Origin: Candidatus Nealsoniibacteriota bacterium
Lineage (GTDB): Bacteria > Patescibacteriota > Minisyncoccia > Minisyncoccales > GWA2-38-27
Direction: 5' to 3'
NCBI GenBank assembly: GCA_030616085.1
Contig: JAUWYA010000002.1
Coordinates: 1-55,650, forward strand
Length of the DNA: 55,650 bases
The position numbers were made by a program, and so were the translations under genes. Below are positions 1 through 9,465 of this stretch, one piece after another (position 1 is the first letter of the stretch; every line of letters begins with the position of its first letter). The notes below the pieces were generated by a model. The model was not told where the DNA came from. It searched no databases and saw nothing but the letters and a program-made list of their open reading frames with translations.

Positions 1-19
1 TCTTGACATCTGTCCGACA

Positions 20-550
20 AGCCCCGATGTTTAGCATCGGGGAAGGATAGGACAAACGAAGCAATGGCGAGGAGGACGTGTTTAATGATATAATGTAAGT
101 AATGACTGTAAAAAGAACATCTCATTCTCTATACGATCTATGGTATCACATGGCGTGGAGTACCAAGTATCGTAAGAAGATATTCACCAACCCAAGAACT
201 ATCCAACGTGTAAAAGAAATCCTCCGAGCCATTGCGTATCACTATGATATAGACATCCAAGAAGTAGAAATATGTCCTAACCACATCCATCTCTTGGCAT
301 CGGCCCCGCCGAGGCTTGCTCCGTCCCAAATAGCACAAATCTTGAAGAGTAAATCAACAGACATACTATTCAAGGAGTTTCCTTGGCTAAAGAACGAGTA
401 TTGGGGAGGAGAGATATGGGTAACAGGATACTTTGTACGTTCTGTCGGGCAATACCTAACAAAGGAACAAATCCAGAAATACATCCAAAAACAGAGCAAG
501 CCGAGGCAGATGAGGATATAAGCAAGCCCCGATGCTCGGCATCGGGGTAA
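20..550 (+). mobile_element. IS200/IS605-like insertion sequence
   Basis: A single transposase gene lies between two near-identical subterminal hairpins, CCCCGATG-loop-CATCGGGG at 22-42 and the same stem at 527-547. This is the layout of IS200-type elements, whose single-stranded ends are recognised as hairpins by TnpA. There is no TnpB/IscB gene. Exact cleavage sites are not resolved, so the ends are approximate. The right hairpin sits directly behind the stop of the leftmost swivel-domain gene. Confidence 0.85.
102..521 (+). CDS. tnpA: IS200/IS605 family Y1 transposase TnpA
   Basis: This is a single-strand-specific HUH transposase that cuts and joins the hairpin ends of its element. The 139 aa length is normal for the family. 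The metal-binding HUH motif is visible as H61-I-H63 in NHIHLL, and the nucleophilic tyrosine is Y127 in IQKYIQKQ. No frameshift is seen, so the enzyme looks intact. A TATAAT hexamer ends 7 bases before the ATG without a convincing -35 box or Shine-Dalgarno. The minus-strand ORFs across it are shadows. Confidence 0.92.
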   Translation: MTVKRTSHSLYDLWYHMAWSTKYRKKIFTNPRTIQRVKEILRAIAYHYDIDIQEVEICPNHIHLLASAPPRLAPSQIAQILKSKSTDILFKEFPWLKNEYWGGEIWVTGYFVRSVGQYLTKEQIQKYIQKQSKPRQMRI

Positions 551-554
551 TTCC

Positions 555-1661
555 TTAGCCCTTGACAATTCCCTTCTCCGTATCCACTTCTACTAAATCA
601 CCGTCTTTCAGCACCTTTGTCGCAATTTTAGTACCAACAACTGCTGGTATTCTAAATTCTCTGCTTGTAACTGCTGCATGACAGGTAATTCCACCCTCGT
701 TTGTAATAACCGCTTTTACTTTTTTAAGGATGGAAATATATTCTGGCGTAGTCATTGGAGAAACAATAATATCGCCTTTTCTTATTTTTGATAGTTCTTT
801 CCGGCCTCTTACTATTCTTACTACTCCTTTAATAATCGAGTTGTTCTTAATAACGCTCATTCCTTTAAGGGTTTTTATTCTATTGGTATTCTTTTGCTCT
901 AATAGGCCCCATCCGCGTTGATTAAGATACTCTTTAATCGGAAGGTACCACACTTTTCCTTCGCCCACAAGAAAATATTTGCTTCTTTTTTCAAGCTCTT
1001 TTTTCAAATCATCGACTTTTATTTTACCCTTAAGAATGCCTTTTACTTCATTAATAGTAATAAAACGTGCAAGATCTTTAGATATTTTTACTTTTTTCAG
1101 CGAAGCTCTTCCAATTTCTTCAAGCAATTGGTTGCCGAGAGGGCCTAATATTTTATCTATCTTGTCCCGCGTATTTATAGCGTCGTTCCTTGCGTTTTTG
1201 AAAACTTTAGTTTGTTCAGGAAACCTTTTTAAACCTTGCGGGAAATAGATAATAATAAATACGCTAGGCGCTAATGAAAATATTCTTTTTATTAATTCAT
1301 TTAGAATTTTCTCTAATTTTATTTCTGAAAAATCTTCAAGTTTTTGAGATTTGTATTTATTAAAATATCTTTCGAAATCAGCGCTTTTTTTAACAGCTTT
1401 TCTACAAATATCTTTAATAAATCCTGGGTTTTTTGCCAGTTGTTTTTTAACAAAATAAAACATTCCATCAAAATACTCTTCTGGAATACGATATGTGGTA
1501 GTGCAATAACCATCCCAAACATAACAAATATCACTAATTCTCCATCCGAATTGCTTCCTAAATTCTTTAGTCCACATATAACAGCCTAGCTGGCAATAAA
1601 TAACTGTCCAATCTCGATATGCCGCAGGTTCAAAAGATAATTTTTTATGCGTTTTTGTCAT
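555..1661 (-). CDS. PEP-swivel domain protein, array member A
   Basis: About 285 residues of an unrecognised helical domain are followed by a C-terminal phosphohistidine swivel domain of the PEP-utilising enzyme family. The signature is GGITCHAAVTSRE and H328 is the predicted phospho-acceptor. The upstream ...MTTPEY... stretch and the closing DGDLVEVDTEKG match all other array members. The ATG at 1661 was chosen because the track ORF starts at a TTG 16 codons upstream that overlaps the divergent promoter. It is shorter than B-F (368 versus 450-490 aa). It is separated from the rest of the array by the plus-strand phosphatase gene. Substrate is unknown; an acceptor-binding role for the N-terminal region is inferred from rifampin phosphotransferase architecture. 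Confidence 0.8.
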   Translation of the reverse strand: MTKTHKKLSFEPAAYRDWTVIYCQLGCYMWTKEFRKQFGWRISDICYVWDGYCTTTYRIPEEYFDGMFYFVKKQLAKNPGFIKDICRKAVKKSADFERYFNKYKSQKLEDFSEIKLEKILNELIKRIFSLAPSVFIIIYFPQGLKRFPEQTKVFKNARNDAINTRDKIDKILGPLGNQLLEEIGRASLKKVKISKDLARFITINEVKGILKGKIKVDDLKKELEKRSKYFLVGEGKVWYLPIKEYLNQRGWGLLEQKNTNRIKTLKGMSVIKNNSIIKGVVRIVRGRKELSKIRKGDIIVSPMTTPEYISILKKVKAVITNEGGITCHAAVTSREFRIPAVVGTKIATKVLKDGDLVEVDTEKGIVKG

Positions 1662-1667
1662 AAAAGC

Positions 1668-1696
1668 TTGACAAATATATAGTTTAGGTATATAAT
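1668..1696 (+). promoter_or_regulatory. Sigma-70 promoter of the LMW phosphatase-like gene
   Basis: TTGACA at 1668-1673 and TATAAT at 1691-1696 are both perfect consensus with a 17-bp spacer. The gene has a strong Shine-Dalgarno AAAGGAG about 8 bases before its ATG. This contrasts with neighbouring minus-strand genes, which lack such signals. Confidence 0.85.
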
Positions 1697-1749
1697 GTAA
1701 GTAGAACAATAAACAATATTATATTGAAAGATTCGAAAGGAGACTTGAA

Positions 1750-2196
1750 ATGATTAAGAGAGTGCTATGTGTATGCATGGGTAATGGTGATCGTAGTCCA
1801 TTCATGGCTCCGGTTCTCCAAATGTATCTGGATAATACTATTCTGCCAGATGGTGAAGTACATTGCGAAAGTGCCGGAATACTGGAAATCGCCGATAAGA
1901 GCGGTGGTGCATCTCCTCTAATGATTAAGGCAGCGAGACGGATTGGTATTGACCTTTCGTCTCACCAAAGGCGTTGGGTCAATCGGTTGGACATCAACCA
2001 TTACGATCTCTTCGTCTGCGTAGATGATGAAGTGGCTGCCTACATGATTAACCTCGGCGCAGATATAAAGAAAGTCTGTAATGTCCAAATCAGTAATGCC
2101 TGGCCATCAACGTTTCAGAGAGATCTGGATGATACTGCCGAAAGAATCCTGGGAGCAATGTTCCGCGTAGTTACTCGGTATTTTCACTCCGAGTGA
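1750..2196 (+). CDS. Low-molecular-weight protein-tyrosine-phosphatase-like protein
   Basis: The N-terminus VLCVCMGNGDRSP carries the LMW-PTP/arsenate reductase phosphate loop C-x5-R-S (C9, R15, S16). The 148 aa length is typical. The usual C-terminal general acid motif (DP followed by an aromatic residue) is not seen; the equivalent region reads NAWPST, so catalysis may be altered. The gene has its own consensus promoter, Shine-Dalgarno and terminator and lies antisense inside the minus-strand swivel array. Base composition is visibly richer in G+C than the flanking genes, which suggests later acquisition. Its substrate could be a phosphoprotein, phosphoramidate or product of the array; that is inference. 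Confidence 0.8.
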   Translation: MIKRVLCVCMGNGDRSPFMAPVLQMYLDNTILPDGEVHCESAGILEIADKSGGASPLMIKAARRIGIDLSSHQRRWVNRLDINHYDLFVCVDDEVAAYMINLGADIKKVCNVQISNAWPSTFQRDLDDTAERILGAMFRVVTRYFHSE

Positions 2197-2214
2197 AACT
2201 ATCAGTAGTTCATA

Positions 2215-2255
2215 AGCCCAGTTACAACAGTGTTTGCAATTGGGCTATTTTTTTA
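2215..2255 (+). terminator. Intrinsic terminator after LMW phosphatase-like gene
   Basis: Stem AGCCCAGTT / AATTGGGCT is followed by a run of seven T (after one A). It closes a monocistronic plus-strand unit. Confidence 0.8.
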
Positions 2256-2318
2256 TTTCAAGATTATATATCACACCTTAACGAATCAAGGTTCTGCCAA
2301 AGGTAGGGTCTTATTTCC
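2256..2318 (-). repeat. Dispersed leader element, copy 1
   Basis: On the minus strand it reads a small hairpin, then ACCTTGATTCGTTAAGGT, then ATATATAATCTTGAA. The same order of blocks occurs at 15984-16074, 18071-18127 and 54678-54747. Here it lies just after the stop of array member B and points toward member A across the antisense phosphatase gene. It contains a possible TATAAT -10 box. Confidence 0.6.
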
Positions 2319-3669
2319 TTTTTAATATTTTAACAGTCCCCTTCTTCGCATCCATCTCCACCAAATCTTCATCTTTTAAAACTTTTGTTGCGTTTTTTGT
2401 GCCAACGATACAGGGTAAATTCAATTCTCTACTAACAATAGCTGCATGACTCAACATCCCTCCTTCATCTGTTATTATACCCGAAGCTTGTCTCAATATT
2501 GGTAGATAATTTGGGGTTGTCATCTGTGTTACTAAAATATCACCCTTTTTAAATTTGGGAAATTGTTTCTCTAAATTAAATTCACTAGAAATTATTTTTA
2601 TTAATCCTTTGGCAACTCCTTTATTTACCACTACTCCTCTTTTTAGTTCCTTTTCATCTTGCTCAACCCATCTTTTTATTCTTTGATAGTCATCACCATA
2701 ATAAAATCTACTTTTATAATTATTAGAGACTAAAGCAAACTTATTACTTCTAACTTTTAGATTTTTGAATTTCTTCTCTAAAGCTTCATTTAATTCATCT
2801 CTTAACATTAATTCTAAATCTTTTAATTTAATTTTTGACCTTCGACTAAGTTCTTTAAAGAGCTTTAATTTGCCCAACACTATAGGAGTAGTCCAATATT
2901 GACTCAAGTCCGATCTTAAAGCAGCGTAATCTGAAAGAACGTCCACAAGTTTATTTTTAATAGATTTCTTATTATTCTTTAATAAAATATTTTCTTTTCT
3001 GTCTCTTTGCAGTTCTTCTTTTTTTAATCTTTTAATCAGCGCGTTCTTATTCAAAACCTTAAATGTCTCAAAAGCTCCAAAAAACATATATTTATCTAAA
3101 TATTTTTCTATACTATTATTTGTTTTTTTTGATCTTAGTCCCTTTTCCTTATAGACTTTTACCAAATTCTTCCAGTCTTTATTTTCTTGGATAAAGATAT
3201 CGTCTTTGGCTTCTATAGACACATCTCCAAACTTTTCCTTTAATGTCTTTTCAATAATCTCTGTTCTTTGGGGTTGACTTATTTCAAAATACGCTAAAAA
3301 ATTAGAATAATAGTCAAAAACTCTATTTAAGTGGTCTATTAATTCTTTATCTTCTAGTTTTGCCAAATCAGTTTTCCATAATTTCTTATAATAAGATAAA
3401 ACTCCCTTCATATCTCTACGAGCTTTTTTTAATACCCTCTTTGCTAATTGATGATTAGAAAAAAACTTTTCTCCAATAATTCTTTCTTTCTTCCAATCTT
3501 TCTTCGATGTAAAACACTTAACAAACCCTTTGCTATAAAGATACACTAATTTATTTCTTCCATAACCACTGATTTCTTTCAATCTTTTATTCTTCTGAGC
3601 ATCCAAATCAATCCAAACTAAAGCAAGCCCTCTATCTTCCCACATTTTAAAATATTTATCTTTAAGCAT
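2311..3669 (-). CDS. PEP-swivel domain protein, array member B
   Basis: This 452-aa protein has a lysine-rich, helix-forming N-terminal region of about 345 residues with no recognised family, then the swivel domain from KGVAKG onward. The signature is GGMLSHAAIVSREL with predicted phosphohistidine H408. There is no ATP-grasp domain and no TIM-barrel PEP/pyruvate domain, so it cannot be a complete PEP synthase or PPDK. It follows member C by 9 bp and is probably the last gene of the main operon. Confidence 0.85.
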   Translation of the reverse strand: MLKDKYFKMWEDRGLALVWIDLDAQKNKRLKEISGYGRNKLVYLYSKGFVKCFTSKKDWKKERIIGEKFFSNHQLAKRVLKKARRDMKGVLSYYKKLWKTDLAKLEDKELIDHLNRVFDYYSNFLAYFEISQPQRTEIIEKTLKEKFGDVSIEAKDDIFIQENKDWKNLVKVYKEKGLRSKKTNNSIEKYLDKYMFFGAFETFKVLNKNALIKRLKKEELQRDRKENILLKNNKKSIKNKLVDVLSDYAALRSDLSQYWTTPIVLGKLKLFKELSRRSKIKLKDLELMLRDELNEALEKKFKNLKVRSNKFALVSNNYKSRFYYGDDYQRIKRWVEQDEKELKRGVVVNKGVAKGLIKIISSEFNLEKQFPKFKKGDILVTQMTTPNYLPILRQASGIITDEGGMLSHAAIVSRELNLPCIVGTKNATKVLKDEDLVEMDAKKGTVKILKRK

Positions 3670-3678
3670 AGATAATTT

Positions 3679-5088
3679 CTACCTTAATATTTTTACAAGG
3701 CCTTTATTAGCATTTACTTTTATTTTATCACCATTCTTAATAAGCGTTGTGGCGAAATGAGTTCCAACAATACAAGGTATTTTCAGCTCCCTTGAAATTA
3801 TAGCTGCGTGAGAAAGCATTCCCCCTTCATCTGTTATAATAGCGCCTGCTTTACTAGCAATGTCCATTATACTAGGCTGGGTCATTTCTGTAATAAGAAT
3901 TTCTCCTTTTTTAAATGATTTTCTCACTTCTCTAACATTTTCCATATTGCCTGCATATAAAATACGGGCTATGCCAGAAAAATTGCCAGGGTTAGCACAA
4001 GCTCCCTTAAGTTCGTTTGTTGCGCTTATTTTATAAAGTGGTCCTAGTTCTTGTTTGGCAATCTCTTCAGCTCTATCTCCTGAATAATAACTTGCTTTGC
4101 CATTTTTCCATAATCCTACAAAACATTTATCTCTTTTTCCCATTTCTTCCTTGCTTAACTTTTCCTTTTTTAATAACAAATCCCCCACTTCTTCAATAAA
4201 ATAATACTTCTGAAGATTATAAATATTTTCTTTGGTTCTTTTAGCTATTTGTTCAAAAAGAAAAATAAAATACCAATCAGTTCCTCCCCAACAAGATTTT
4301 ACTTCTGCTCTTGATAAGGCAATGCGCTGGCTAATTTCTGCTAATCTCCTTAATTTTGGCTTCTGCTTTAAGACCCTTTCTTGTTTTTCTTTAAGCTCTT
4401 GTTTTTCTTTTTTAATATCTTTTTTTATTAAGTGTTTTTTATCATAATCATATCTTTGTTTTAAAGTTTCAATAGCATCCTTTAAAGTAAAATGAACAGC
4501 TACAAGCCAAGGATATTTATAAATATGTTCTATAATTCTTTGCTCTGAAAACGGTTTTTTTATAAGTTCCTGCCAATCTATTTGCTCTAAGTTTATAGTG
4601 TCTAACTCAGGAGAAAGCATTAATAAAGATGCATTCTCATCAGAAGCATATTTTTTGATTTCTTCAACAAGATAATAAGTTCCCTCTGCCTGGCTAAATA
4701 TAAAATAACTCATCATTAAAGACCACATATCTGTCATTTTTACAAACCAGTTATATAATTGTTTATTAGATAACTTAGAATAATCTATATCTCTCAATTC
4801 TCTAAACATTTTCTGATAATCACTACAAACTTCCTCCATATCTTTTATAAGTTTTTCAAAATACTCTTTTTTTAAAAGCTTTTTTCCTCTTTTTTCGTTA
4901 TTTTCAAGGTCTTTTTTAGAATAATAAACCGAAATTTTATTATTCCTTGAAACTTCTATTACATTTTTCATTCTACTCCAATCAATCTCTGGATATTTAA
5001 TAAGAGTGTTTATATTTGTCTCAATGGTAAAATCTGCCTGATAATTGCTCCAAATAAATGCGTATTTTGATTTTTCCTGATTTTGCAT
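3679..5088 (-). CDS. PEP-swivel domain protein, array member C
   Basis: 469 aa. The N-terminal region begins KYAFIWSNYQADF and is largely charged helix. The C-terminal swivel domain has GGMLSHAAIISREL with H427 as predicted phospho-acceptor. The domain's last segment (IKNGDKIKVNANKG) is more divergent than in D-F. It lies 1 bp from member D and 9 bp from B, so co-transcription is expected. Function is not known; by architecture it would receive phosphate from a partner ATP-grasp protein. Confidence 0.85.
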   Translation of the reverse strand: MQNQEKSKYAFIWSNYQADFTIETNINTLIKYPEIDWSRMKNVIEVSRNNKISVYYSKKDLENNEKRGKKLLKKEYFEKLIKDMEEVCSDYQKMFRELRDIDYSKLSNKQLYNWFVKMTDMWSLMMSYFIFSQAEGTYYLVEEIKKYASDENASLLMLSPELDTINLEQIDWQELIKKPFSEQRIIEHIYKYPWLVAVHFTLKDAIETLKQRYDYDKKHLIKKDIKKEKQELKEKQERVLKQKPKLRRLAEISQRIALSRAEVKSCWGGTDWYFIFLFEQIAKRTKENIYNLQKYYFIEEVGDLLLKKEKLSKEEMGKRDKCFVGLWKNGKASYYSGDRAEEIAKQELGPLYKISATNELKGACANPGNFSGIARILYAGNMENVREVRKSFKKGEILITEMTQPSIMDIASKAGAIITDEGGMLSHAAIISRELKIPCIVGTHFATTLIKNGDKIKVNANKGLVKILR

Positions 5089-5089
5089 A

Positions 5090-6529
5090 TTAATTTCTTT
5101 TTATAATTCTAACAATCCCCTTCTCCGCATCAACTTCCACCAGATCTCCATCTTTTAATGCTTTAGTGGCTATTTTGGTGCCAATAATACAAGGTTTATT
5201 CATTTCACGAGAAACTATAGCAGCGTGACAAGTAACACCGCCTTCATCTGTAATAAAGCCAGCTGCTTTTTTCATTAATAAAATATAATCGGGTGTAGTC
5301 ATAGTAGCTACTAAAAACTCGTTCTTTTTTAACTTGTTTTCTTGCTTCGAAGATAAGATAATTTTTACTCTACCTATATATTTCTTTTTTAATCCATTGC
5401 AAGCCACCTGTCCTTTAATTTCCGTTTCTTCAGATTGCTCTTTTAACTCTTTTAAAATTTTATTCTTATCTTTATCTGAAATAATAGTAATTTCTCCTTT
5501 TTCTCCTTTTACAATAAAATCTTTTTTTATTCTTTTATTGCTTACTTTCTTGAGATAATCTTTATCCTTTTCTATATTAATTAACTCCTCTGTAAATAAA
5601 TACTTTAAATTCTTAAAAGAAATATTATATCTTTTTTCCAGTTCCCATAAAATATGAGAATACCAATAATAAAGCTGGAATGTATACTTTTTTCTTTCAT
5701 CTGTCCATAAAGTTATAATATGAGCTTTTTTGATTAAATCTAAATATTTTTTATTTAGTTTAAATTTTTTAATTATTTCTTTCCTTTTTAGTAGATTTTC
5801 TTTTTCTTGTTTTTCTATTTGTTTTATTTTTTTATCTGTTTTCTTAATAAACTTAATATTCTTTTTTATTTCTTTTAAAAAATAATCTTTTCTCCAATAT
5901 TTTGGTCCATCAATAGAAAAAGGAATCCAACCATAATCGTTTGCCAATTCCTGACTTAACTTTTCCAGGTTTTTTTCTTTTGCTTTTACTAATTTTGTAT
6001 ATTTTAATAACTTATATTCTAACTGACTAACTGCTGTTTTTTCTTTAGGCGTGATTAATATCAAAAAATCTTCTTTTGGAATATTTAGTAAATTGTATAT
6101 TTTTTCTTGAAATTTATCTGCTCCCAAAAACCAAGCTAAAACATTGGCACTATCATAATTTAAACATCTATCTTTTATTTTATTTCCTAAATTAATTAAT
6201 TCTTTAAATGTTAATTTTGAGAAATTAACACTTTCAACCTCCCTTAAAAATCTTTTTGTTTTCTTCTTTTCTAAGTTGACTCTATTTTCTATTTTTTTAA
6301 AATATTTATCTTTTAATAGTCTACTAGCAATATATTCTCCTTTTTTGTTCCACTCACTTTTTAAAAATATTAACTTATGACTTCCCAAATTAAAATAGAA
6401 CCACCCTTTTGAAAGAACAATATTATACAATTCCTTAGTCTTTAGTGAAGTTTGATAAATTATGTTCCAGTACACGGGCGATGGCATATGCCTTCTTTCC
6501 CTCATTATTAAATATTTTTCTTTTTTCAT
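5090..6529 (-). CDS. PEP-swivel domain protein, array member D
   Basis: 479 aa. The long lysine-rich N-terminal region differs from its neighbours. The C-terminal swivel domain has GGVTCHAAIVSREM and H435. The last 40 residues are almost identical to those of E and F although the N-terminal parts are not, which suggests gene conversion or recombination confined to the swivel domain. It is spaced 15 bp from E and 1 bp from C within the operon. Confidence 0.85.
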   Translation of the reverse strand: MKKEKYLIMRERRHMPSPVYWNIIYQTSLKTKELYNIVLSKGWFYFNLGSHKLIFLKSEWNKKGEYIASRLLKDKYFKKIENRVNLEKKKTKRFLREVESVNFSKLTFKELINLGNKIKDRCLNYDSANVLAWFLGADKFQEKIYNLLNIPKEDFLILITPKEKTAVSQLEYKLLKYTKLVKAKEKNLEKLSQELANDYGWIPFSIDGPKYWRKDYFLKEIKKNIKFIKKTDKKIKQIEKQEKENLLKRKEIIKKFKLNKKYLDLIKKAHIITLWTDERKKYTFQLYYWYSHILWELEKRYNISFKNLKYLFTEELINIEKDKDYLKKVSNKRIKKDFIVKGEKGEITIISDKDKNKILKELKEQSEETEIKGQVACNGLKKKYIGRVKIILSSKQENKLKKNEFLVATMTTPDYILLMKKAAGFITDEGGVTCHAAIVSREMNKPCIIGTKIATKALKDGDLVEVDAEKGIVRIIKRN

Positions 6530-6544
6530 GTTTAACTTAAGAAA

Positions 6545-8011
6545 CTAAGCTCTTTTTAAAATCTTCACAATCCCCTTTTCCGCGTCAACCTCAACTAAAT
6601 CCCCGTCTTTTAATACTTTCGTTGCTATTTTGGTACCGATGATACAAGGTTTATTCATTTCTCGTGAGACTATTGCTGCATGACAAAGTATTCCTCCTTC
6701 GTCTGTTACAAAAGCTGCTGCTTTCTGCATAGCTGAAATCATTTCAGGAATTGTCATGGGAGCAACAAGAATATCGCCTGTTTTTACCTTATCAACATCA
6801 TCTATGGAATTTACAATTCTAGCTATACTTCTAATAAGACCTCTATTAGCTATTACACCATAAAGCTTAGAAGCTTGTTCTATTTCTTCATATATCTTGT
6901 ACTTATTTCTATATTTATCAATTTCTTTTTTAGGAAAAACAATAATTTTGCCGTATTCTTGAAACATGCCATAACCAGATATTCTCTCTTTTATAATTTT
7001 AGAAGGCACTTTTCTGGTGCTTGAAAAATATTTAATAATTTCTAATGGCGTTAGAACAATTATTGATTTCAAGTCTAAATTCATTCTTGAAGCGATTTCT
7101 GATAATAAGGGTTTTGCATAAAAGCTCGACATCATAAAAGCATTCATTCTAAAAGTACGGAGAAAAACATAATTTCTAGCAAGATCAATAATCATTTCTT
7201 CCTCTCTTGTAAAATTCAGCTCTTTAAATATCTTCTTTATTCTTTTTTTATTTTCTTTTTCAGATTTGATTATTTCCTCTAATCTCTCTTTGCAATTTTC
7301 TTTAATAATATCTTTTAGTCTTTTTAAGACATCCTCTCGTTCATATTTATCTCTAAAATAACGACCGACATTCATCCAACCAAATTCATCAATATATTCA
7401 TCGATCATTTTATAAGCTTTTTTATCGAGTTTATTCAAGGCAAGTTTAGAGTTTTGAATATATGCTCCTATAGAAAATAGAAATCTTAATTCTTTTTCGT
7501 TTTCATTGGTTCTATTAGGAGTAGTTAGAGTTAAAAAATAATCTTGAATTATTTTTCTATTCTTTATTTTTGAATGAAATATGCTTTCTATCTTTTTTTC
7601 TAAGATAAAGCCGATGTTAAGTGGAATTTGAATTGCTGTTGAAAGATCACAATTCTTTTTTACATATTTCTTAAATAAAGAAACTAATTTTTTATCATTT
7701 AGAGAAGATAAATCTTTATTAAGTTTTTTAGAAAAAGATATTAAATCTTTTCCCATATTTTCCCATTTTAAGGAAAAATCTTTAAGAAAATTGTAGCCTT
7801 CTTTATTTATTCTTTTTTCGAGCTTGTTACTAACTCTATTAAAATCTTCTTCAGGACTATAAACATCTCCGTCTAAATAAAGATAATACCTATATCCAAT
7901 ATTTTGTCCTAATATTTTCTTACAGCTTTTTTCATCTTGCTTACAAGTTAAGAAATACAAAAAAAGGACACTAGTTTTCCTATTAACAATTTTTTTCCAT
8001 TTCATTTTCAT
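6545..8011 (-). CDS. PEP-swivel domain protein, array member E
   Basis: 488 aa, starting MKMKWKKIVNRK; the tryptophan/arginine start pattern recurs in F (QWKLVITR) and H (HWKLFANR). The swivel domain carries GGILCHAAIVSREM with H444. It overlaps member F by 4 bp, the arrangement expected for translational coupling. There is no signal peptide or membrane helix, so it is cytosolic. The acceptor molecule is unknown. Confidence 0.85.
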   Translation of the reverse strand: MKMKWKKIVNRKTSVLFLYFLTCKQDEKSCKKILGQNIGYRYYLYLDGDVYSPEEDFNRVSNKLEKRINKEGYNFLKDFSLKWENMGKDLISFSKKLNKDLSSLNDKKLVSLFKKYVKKNCDLSTAIQIPLNIGFILEKKIESIFHSKIKNRKIIQDYFLTLTTPNRTNENEKELRFLFSIGAYIQNSKLALNKLDKKAYKMIDEYIDEFGWMNVGRYFRDKYEREDVLKRLKDIIKENCKERLEEIIKSEKENKKRIKKIFKELNFTREEEMIIDLARNYVFLRTFRMNAFMMSSFYAKPLLSEIASRMNLDLKSIIVLTPLEIIKYFSSTRKVPSKIIKERISGYGMFQEYGKIIVFPKKEIDKYRNKYKIYEEIEQASKLYGVIANRGLIRSIARIVNSIDDVDKVKTGDILVAPMTIPEMISAMQKAAAFVTDEGGILCHAAIVSREMNKPCIIGTKIATKVLKDGDLVEVDAEKGIVKILKRA

Positions 8012-9465
8012 AGATTAACTGCTTTTTTTAAAATCCTTACAATCCCCTTCTCCGCATCAACTTCCACCAAATCTCCATCTTTTAATACTTTAGTTGCTAT
8101 TTTGGTACCGATGATACAGGGTTTGTTCATCTCACGTGCCACAATAGAAGCGTGAGAGGTTATTCCACCCTCATTAGTTACAAAAGCAGCTGCTTTTTCC
8201 ATAATAGGAACAAAATCAACGGATGTCATAGTCGTAACCAGTATTTCCTTTGATTTAAACTTATTAAAATCTTTAGAGCTTAGAATAATACTTACGATCC
8301 CACGAATCTTACCGCTGTTAGCGCTCAATCCTTTTATTTGTTTTACTTTCTTATCTTTCTTCTTAGATTTTCCTTGAATTAACTTAATGTGGCTGAGAAA
8401 GGAATTTAAGTCAGAATCATTCAGGAAAACTAAATCATCACTAGTTGCAATACGCATTCCTACTATTCTTCTCTTTTTAACAATTTTAGATACTGGTATC
8501 TTTCTACCTTTTAACATTGAAGTTATTTCTTCTGGTAAAAGATAAAAACAAAATTTCCAATCAGAGAAATTATAAAGATTAGCAATCTGAGCAAAAATAG
8601 AATAGAGCTTAAGAGAAACTATGCTAAAAATATTCTTTCTAAATTCATTGAGAGAAGTGCCCTCTTGAACTGCTAATGCAAGTATTCCAATATTCCTGTT
8701 ATTTATTTTTTTAAGAAGGATTTTTGCTTCATCAATTTTCTTTTTATGGTTTTTTCTAATTGCATCTTTTTCTCTTTTGCAGTCTTTTTTAAGAACTTCC
8801 TTTAGCTGCTTCTTTGCATCAACTAGCTTCCAAGGATTACCACAATAACCTACTGGAATATGACCATATTCTTCAAGCCATTTTTCTAAATAATTGTTTA
8901 TTTGATGATTCTTGATTGTTTTATTTTGTATCTTTTCTCCAATAGTTAATAAGTTAAATTGTGAATCAAAAAGAGGAGTGTGTTTTTTTGGATAAGTAAT
9001 TATAGCTAATATTTCTGGGATTTTTGTCTCAGAGAATCCTTTTTCTTTCAATTTTGCAATAAGTAGCTTTGCTCCAGAGCGTCCAATGACGGAGGTTAAA
9101 AATAAACCGGCGGTAAACCTTTGACATTCTTTAATAAGTTTCTCCCAATTTAAAACCGTAAGACTTTTTTCACATTTCTTAGTTGCAGTTAAAAATTCTT
9201 TGGCATATCTTTGATACTTTTCTTTTAATTTTTTTATTTTTGTCTTTGTGCTAACTGCCTTCATCACCGATCTTTTATACTCTTCTAGGTTTTTAGGGCG
9301 GGTGAAAAGATGTACTTCTGTGCCATTTTCCACAATAAAAAGTAGCTCTACACCCTTGTCTACGCCGAAATCCTTACTATTGTGATAATGACCCCTAGTA
9401 GACAAACATTGTGTCCAAAAAGGTAGATTCCTTGTAATAACAAGCTTCCATTGATCTTTTTTCAT
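8008..9465 (-). CDS. PEP-swivel domain protein, array member F
   Basis: 485 aa; N-terminal start QWKLVITRNLPFW. The swivel domain has GGITSHASIVAREM and H438. The normally conserved MTTP step before the domain core reads MTSVDF here, losing the proline found in most paralogues. It overlaps the ATP-grasp gene by 4 bp upstream and member E by 4 bp downstream. That makes it the best candidate for a dedicated partner of the ATP-grasp subunit. Confidence 0.85.
   Translation of the reverse strand: MKKDQWKLVITRNLPFWTQCLSTRGHYHNSKDFGVDKGVELLFIVENGTEVHLFTRPKNLEEYKRSVMKAVSTKTKIKKLKEKYQRYAKEFLTATKKCEKSLTVLNWEKLIKECQRFTAGLFLTSVIGRSGAKLLIAKLKEKGFSETKIPEILAIITYPKKHTPLFDSQFNLLTIGEKIQNKTIKNHQINNYLEKWLEEYGHIPVGYCGNPWKLVDAKKQLKEVLKKDCKREKDAIRKNHKKKIDEAKILLKKINNRNIGILALAVQEGTSLNEFRKNIFSIVSLKLYSIFAQIANLYNFSDWKFCFYLLPEEITSMLKGRKIPVSKIVKKRRIVGMRIATSDDLVFLNDSDLNSFLSHIKLIQGKSKKKDKKVKQIKGLSANSGKIRGIVSIILSSKDFNKFKSKEILVTTMTSVDFVPIMEKAAAFVTNEGGITSHASIVAREMNKPCIIGTKIATKVLKDGDLVEVDAEKGIVRILKKAVNL

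Noticed and set aside
242-568. 108-aa minus-strand ORF over the transposase
   Set aside because: Antisense shadow; the plus frame has complete HUH and tyrosine motifs.
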